Source: Cerioporus squamosus (taxonomy: Eukaryota > Basidiomycota > Agaricomycetes > Polyporales > Polyporaceae). Taken from it: a stretch of 64,000 bases of DNA. The stretch spans positions 186,001 to 250,000 of the forward strand of contig JABYQS010000011.1 in the NCBI GenBank assembly GCA_022592435.1. Reading direction: 5' to 3'. Numbering within the stretch: position 1 is the stretch's first letter; every line of letters starts with the position of its first letter. This document shows positions 60,876 to 64,000 of this stretch, piece after piece. The position numbers and the translations under genes are program-made. The notes beneath the pieces were generated by a model. It saw nothing but the letters and a program-made list of their open reading frames with translations, was not told the origin of the DNA and made no database searches.

Positions 60876-62662
60876 ATGGACGTCGCTGCTCTCCGCGCAG
60901 AGATCAAGGCCTGGGAACGCGACTTTCGCGCAAGCCATGGCAGAGACCCGTCTGTCCAGGAAATCAAGAGCCAGCCCGCCATAGGTGCGTACCCTCGTCC
61001 CCGTCGCGCTCCCCCGCGTTCATCCGGATTCTAGCCGCAAAGTACAAGCTTTACAAGTCTCTGTCGAAAGCTTCCTCTTCGGGCTCTCTCTCGAGACCAG
61101 CCCGCGCGTCCACTCCCCCGCCTCCTCTGCCACGTCAACCACCTGCCTCATCCATCCTTCCCAAGCCTCGAGCCGTCAAGGTCGATCCTCCCGTGGCGAC
61201 TTCCAACCCCTTCTCTCCCGTCAAGAACAGGAAGAAGCTCACGGATCCTGCTCCATCTTTGCAACGTGCATCTAATCAATCGCGTCCTAATCCCTTCGCG
61301 ACCCCCTCTAAGCCAAAGAACAAACCACACGTTGCCCGCCGCTCTCCTTCCCCCGACCCGTTTCCACCCATCCAGCCCCTCCTTCTGGTACACCGGCCCC
61401 CGCTCTCCCCCGCAGCTGACACCGCAGTCACGCGAGCACGTAAACGCCTCCGCGGGGAGCCTGTTTCGCCTTCCCCAGTCAAAGAGAAGCGTCAGCGCGT
61501 GACCTCTCACGCTGCGCTCTCCTTTACCAGTCGCGCTGCTCTCCTTCATAGCCCGGACGTATCGGACGGAGATGAGCCTACTGCGGATCCGAATGACACG
61601 ATAATCGCCGACACTCCCATGAAACCACGCATCCCCGGCAGGAGCTTCAAGGTCCTCTTCGACGATGCCCTCTCTAACGGCGAGAAGCGTACCGTGAACG
61701 GTCACTCTTCCCGCAAGACCCATTCGCCTGCCTCCACTCTCCTCGGAGCCAAGCGGGCGAGCTCGCGGGCATTTACCCCTTCTTCGGATGAGGAGGATGA
61801 TTGGAGTCTCAAGCCGACGTTCAAGAGTCTCCGCGCGTCTGCCGCCATCCCCGCGAAGCTGGCACAGTCCAAAACCCGGGCAGTCATTGGAAAACACGGC
61901 ATTCCGAAGGCGCTCGTACCCGCCAAGGACAACCTATGGGCCGATGCTGGTCCTTCGAAGACATCTCAGTCGAAAGTCCCATCCTTCTCACAGAGCCAGT
62001 CCGACTCCCATGCGTCCTCTCGACCACCGAACAAGCGGGCTCTTGCTGATGATCATGACGATGTTCACGGCAACATCTCCCCTGTCGAAACCAACGGCTA
62101 CCTGAACCTCCCTCTTTTACCCCCTTCTCCACCACCGCCGGATTCGTCCAAGCCGTCTGGGTCGAAGTACGCCGGTAAAGGGAAGGCGAAGGCAGGTCCC
62201 TACGGTCGGAAGAAGGCCAAGCTGCTTCCCGGAGACGGAGAGGCTGAGGCCGAGGACGAAAGTCCCGAAGATGAGATTCAGGTTAGGGAGATCGACCCTC
62301 TCTCCCAGCCTCCGAAGGTCGAGCGCGATGTCGATCCCGACTCCGACTGGGAAGCGCACTGGCGCGCTCGACCGGACTCGGACGAGCCTGTCACTCTCTC
62401 CACGTCGGGCGAGACCGGCAAGTTCGAGGTCAACCTTCCCGACGAGCTCCAGCGGATATTGGCCATCTCTCCCGGCAGTCGTTCTAGAGACTCTGAAGAG
62501 GAGAAGGTGGTGCGGAGCCTCCTCTATGGCAGTCGAGAGACGCATTACGACCCTAGCAAGGGCGGCGAGATTTGGGACATCGGAGAGGACTCTGAGCATG
62601 CGGCGGGTACGGAAGAGGAGTGGGAAGGCGAGCCTGTGCCTTGGGAGGTAGGGGAGTTGTAG
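60876..62662 (+). CDS. SLD2: DNA replication regulator Sld2/Drc1
   Basis: CDK-regulated factor that, when phosphorylated, binds Dpb11/TopBP1 to load Cdc45-GINS at origins; its N-terminus is shared with metazoan RecQL4. The ATG at 60876 gives MDVAALRAEIKAWERDFRAS followed by HGRDPSVQEIKSQPAI, spliced to AAKYKLYKSLSKASSSGS, the diagnostic W-E-x-x-F...IA-x-KYK-x-Y signature. The rest is disordered with many S/T-P sites (NPFSPVKNRKKL, RRSPSPDPFPP, EPVSPSPVKEKRQR, IADTPMKPRIPGRSFKVLFD), fitting multisite CDK control, then basic patches (GKGKAKAGPYGRKKAKLL) and an acidic tail. The stop TAG is at 62660-62662. Two exons, about 570 residues. Confidence 0.9.
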
Positions 62663-63263
62663 GCTGTGTACCAGTATGTGTTCACTCATCTGTATGGTTT
62701 ACTCACTTGATCTGCACGATATGGCGTGTAGTGTATCGACCTGGACTATGTCGCTGTGGTCATGTGCGTCCAGCGCGGACAGCCTTCTGGCACAAACACG
62801 CTCCGCTCAACGTGCGTACGAGGCGTGTTGCGACTCACGTGAGGCGCATGTCCGCCGTATTATGGGCGGCTCCACCCTCGCCGACCTCCTCCAAGCAGAG
62901 CCTATGTCCTCGTTGATCATGCATGCTGACGATTTCAGCTGTAAACTTGGGTGCGTTATCAAGGTGCGACAAGACACGATGAACATGCACATACAGGTGG
63001 ACAGCGTTCACGCCAATGGTATATTTCTCCGTCGTTGACACGGCTGCATTCCCCTAACCCGCTCGTCGTCGCATTGCGCCCTTGCGTAGTCCTCGAAGCA
63101 CCCTCGAAGACCCATTCGCATCCTCTCTTGCCCATCGAAGCTCTCTATTGCCCCCAGATCTCCTCTATATCTATTACAGGTGAACGTGCCAGGAGCCTCC
63201 CAAGCCTAACGTGCCGCAGTCCACAGTCCAATAAGTACCCACCACATACACAGCGAGCCCGTC
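62663..63263. other. Intergenic region between SLD2 and the F-box gene
   Basis: About 600 bases between two plus-strand genes. Short frames such as 62676-63038 (plus) have no recognisable product. It holds the SLD2 3' end and F-box promoter. Confidence 0.5.
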
Positions 63264-64000
63264 ATGTCTACCGGACAATCTTCGCTCTCGCGTCGCTCCT
63301 CTCTCGCTGACTACGTCTCGCAAATACCGCGCCCGCGTCTTGCCAGCCTCCGTTCTCGCAAGTCCACCGTCTCGCTCAAGGTCGACAACTACACGCCGTA
63401 CGCCGTCTACCAGCAGAAGATGTTCCCCGCCATCCTCCGCGATGCCGATACGACCCAGAAGCTGCTCGAGGCCATCCTCGAGACCCCAGGTGGTCGCCGC
63501 TCCGTGTCGCGTCTTGCGCGCACCTGCAAGGCGTTCAAGGAGCCCGCGCTGAACGTGCTCTGGCGCGACCTCGACAGCCTCACCCCACTCCTGGGGCTCT
63601 TTCCAAGCACCCTCCTGAGGCGCGCCCGCAGGCCGGGCTTGGGGCTGGTACGCCTTCTGTCTCTGTCGGCTCCCCAAGAGTCGTTGCTCACCCGCGTTCT
63701 CGCTCCTGCTGCCTCTGCGTTGTTTTCCGCCGACGAATCGGAACAGACGAAGCCCCCAGAGAAGAACGACTGGGTACGCGTGCTCGCGTATGGTACCCGG
63801 GTGAAGAGCATCGGGTACGTCGAGAGCTCGGCGAACGTCGCCCCGTCGATCCTGCCGATGCTCGAGGAGCACCGCCCGGCGACGTACATCCTTCCGAACC
63901 TCACGTCGCTCACGTGGAAGGTCGAGACCGCGGCGAACCTTGAGCGTTGCCGCATGTTCTTGGGCCCCCACGTCGAGTCCGTCACCCTCGAGGTGGGATC
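63264..64000 (+). CDS. F-box protein (3' partial)
   Basis: Predicted substrate-recognition subunit of an SCF ubiquitin ligase, from the large F-box families of agaricomycetes. The ATG at 63264 starts MSTGQSSLSRRSSLADYVSQ. Text of the type VYQQKMFPAILRDADTTQKL, LARTCKAFKEPALNVLWRDL and LTPLLGLFP is the usual F-box helix set followed by the WRDL start of the leucine-rich region. Later segments (VRVLAYGTRVKSIGYVESSA, YILPNLTSLTWKVE, FLGPHVESVTLEV) look like degenerate leucine-rich repeats. The frame stays open to the window edge; a short intron around 63645-63745 is possible, since that stretch is less family-like. Confidence 0.8.
   Translation, partial: MSTGQSSLSRRSSLADYVSQIPRPRLASLRSRKSTVSLKVDNYTPYAVYQQKMFPAILRDADTTQKLLEAILETPGGRRSVSRLARTCKAFKEPALNVLWRDLDSLTPLLGLFPSTLLRRARRPGLGLVRLLSLSAPQESLLTRVLAPAASALFSADESEQTKPPEKNDWVRVLAYGTRVKSIGYVESSANVAPSILPMLEEHRPATYILPNLTSLTWKVETAANLERCRMFLGPHVESVTLEVG

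Overview
The window reads as a gene-dense basidiomycete genome, most likely a wood- or litter-decaying agaricomycete. Genes are split by many short GT-AG introns (mostly about 50-90 nt), coding sequence is GC-rich, intergenic gaps are a few hundred bases, and there is a secreted GH5 cellulase carrying a fungal-type CBM1. I call 20 protein genes (two cut by the window edges) and two pseudogenes. Coding models were built by hand from conserved motifs and splice signals, so interior exon ends are less certain than gene identities.

Left third (1-23.3 kb): a RING-containing SNF2 helicase of the Rad5/Rad16 class (3' end off the window), a GH20 beta-hexosaminidase, a catalytically degenerate RNase III/dsRBD protein with a strong hairpin just beyond its stop codon, a PHD-chromodomain-SNF2 remodeller of the Mi-2/CHD (Mit1-like) class, divergently transcribed exocyst SEC8, and a LYR-motif protein. 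Middle (23.9-43 kb): GH5-CBM1 endoglucanase, ribosome-export GTPase LSG1, an FHA-kinase of the Chk2/Rad53 type, S-formylglutathione hydrolase, a TGL2-like lipase, and a kelch-only protein. These are followed by about 5 kb of sparse sequence holding a decayed secreted-protein gene and a small C2H2 zinc-finger gene that is easy to miss. Right third (43-64 kb): a full-length Tea1/Kel1-type kelch plus coiled-coil polarity protein (paralogue of the kelch-only gene), RRP5, SF3A2, a T1-type guanyl ribonuclease, a nonsense-mutated protein-kinase pseudogene, PAL1, the replication initiation factor SLD2/DRC1, and the start of an F-box protein.

Themes: ribosome biogenesis (RRP5, LSG1), chromatin and DNA-damage response (two SNF2 enzymes, FHA kinase, SLD2), polarity and secretion (SEC8, Tea1-like pair, PAL1) and secreted hydrolases (GH20, GH5, RNase T1). 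These are unlinked housekeeping functions; I see no biosynthetic cluster, transposon, tRNA or rRNA. The notable signals are (i) tiny exons that carry catalytic or start residues in several genes, (ii) an 85-nt hairpin beside an inactive RNase III gene, (iii) a kelch gene duplication, and (iv) single missing bases that break otherwise intact SEC8 and RRP5 (and probably the Tea1-like gene), which look more like assembly errors than biology.
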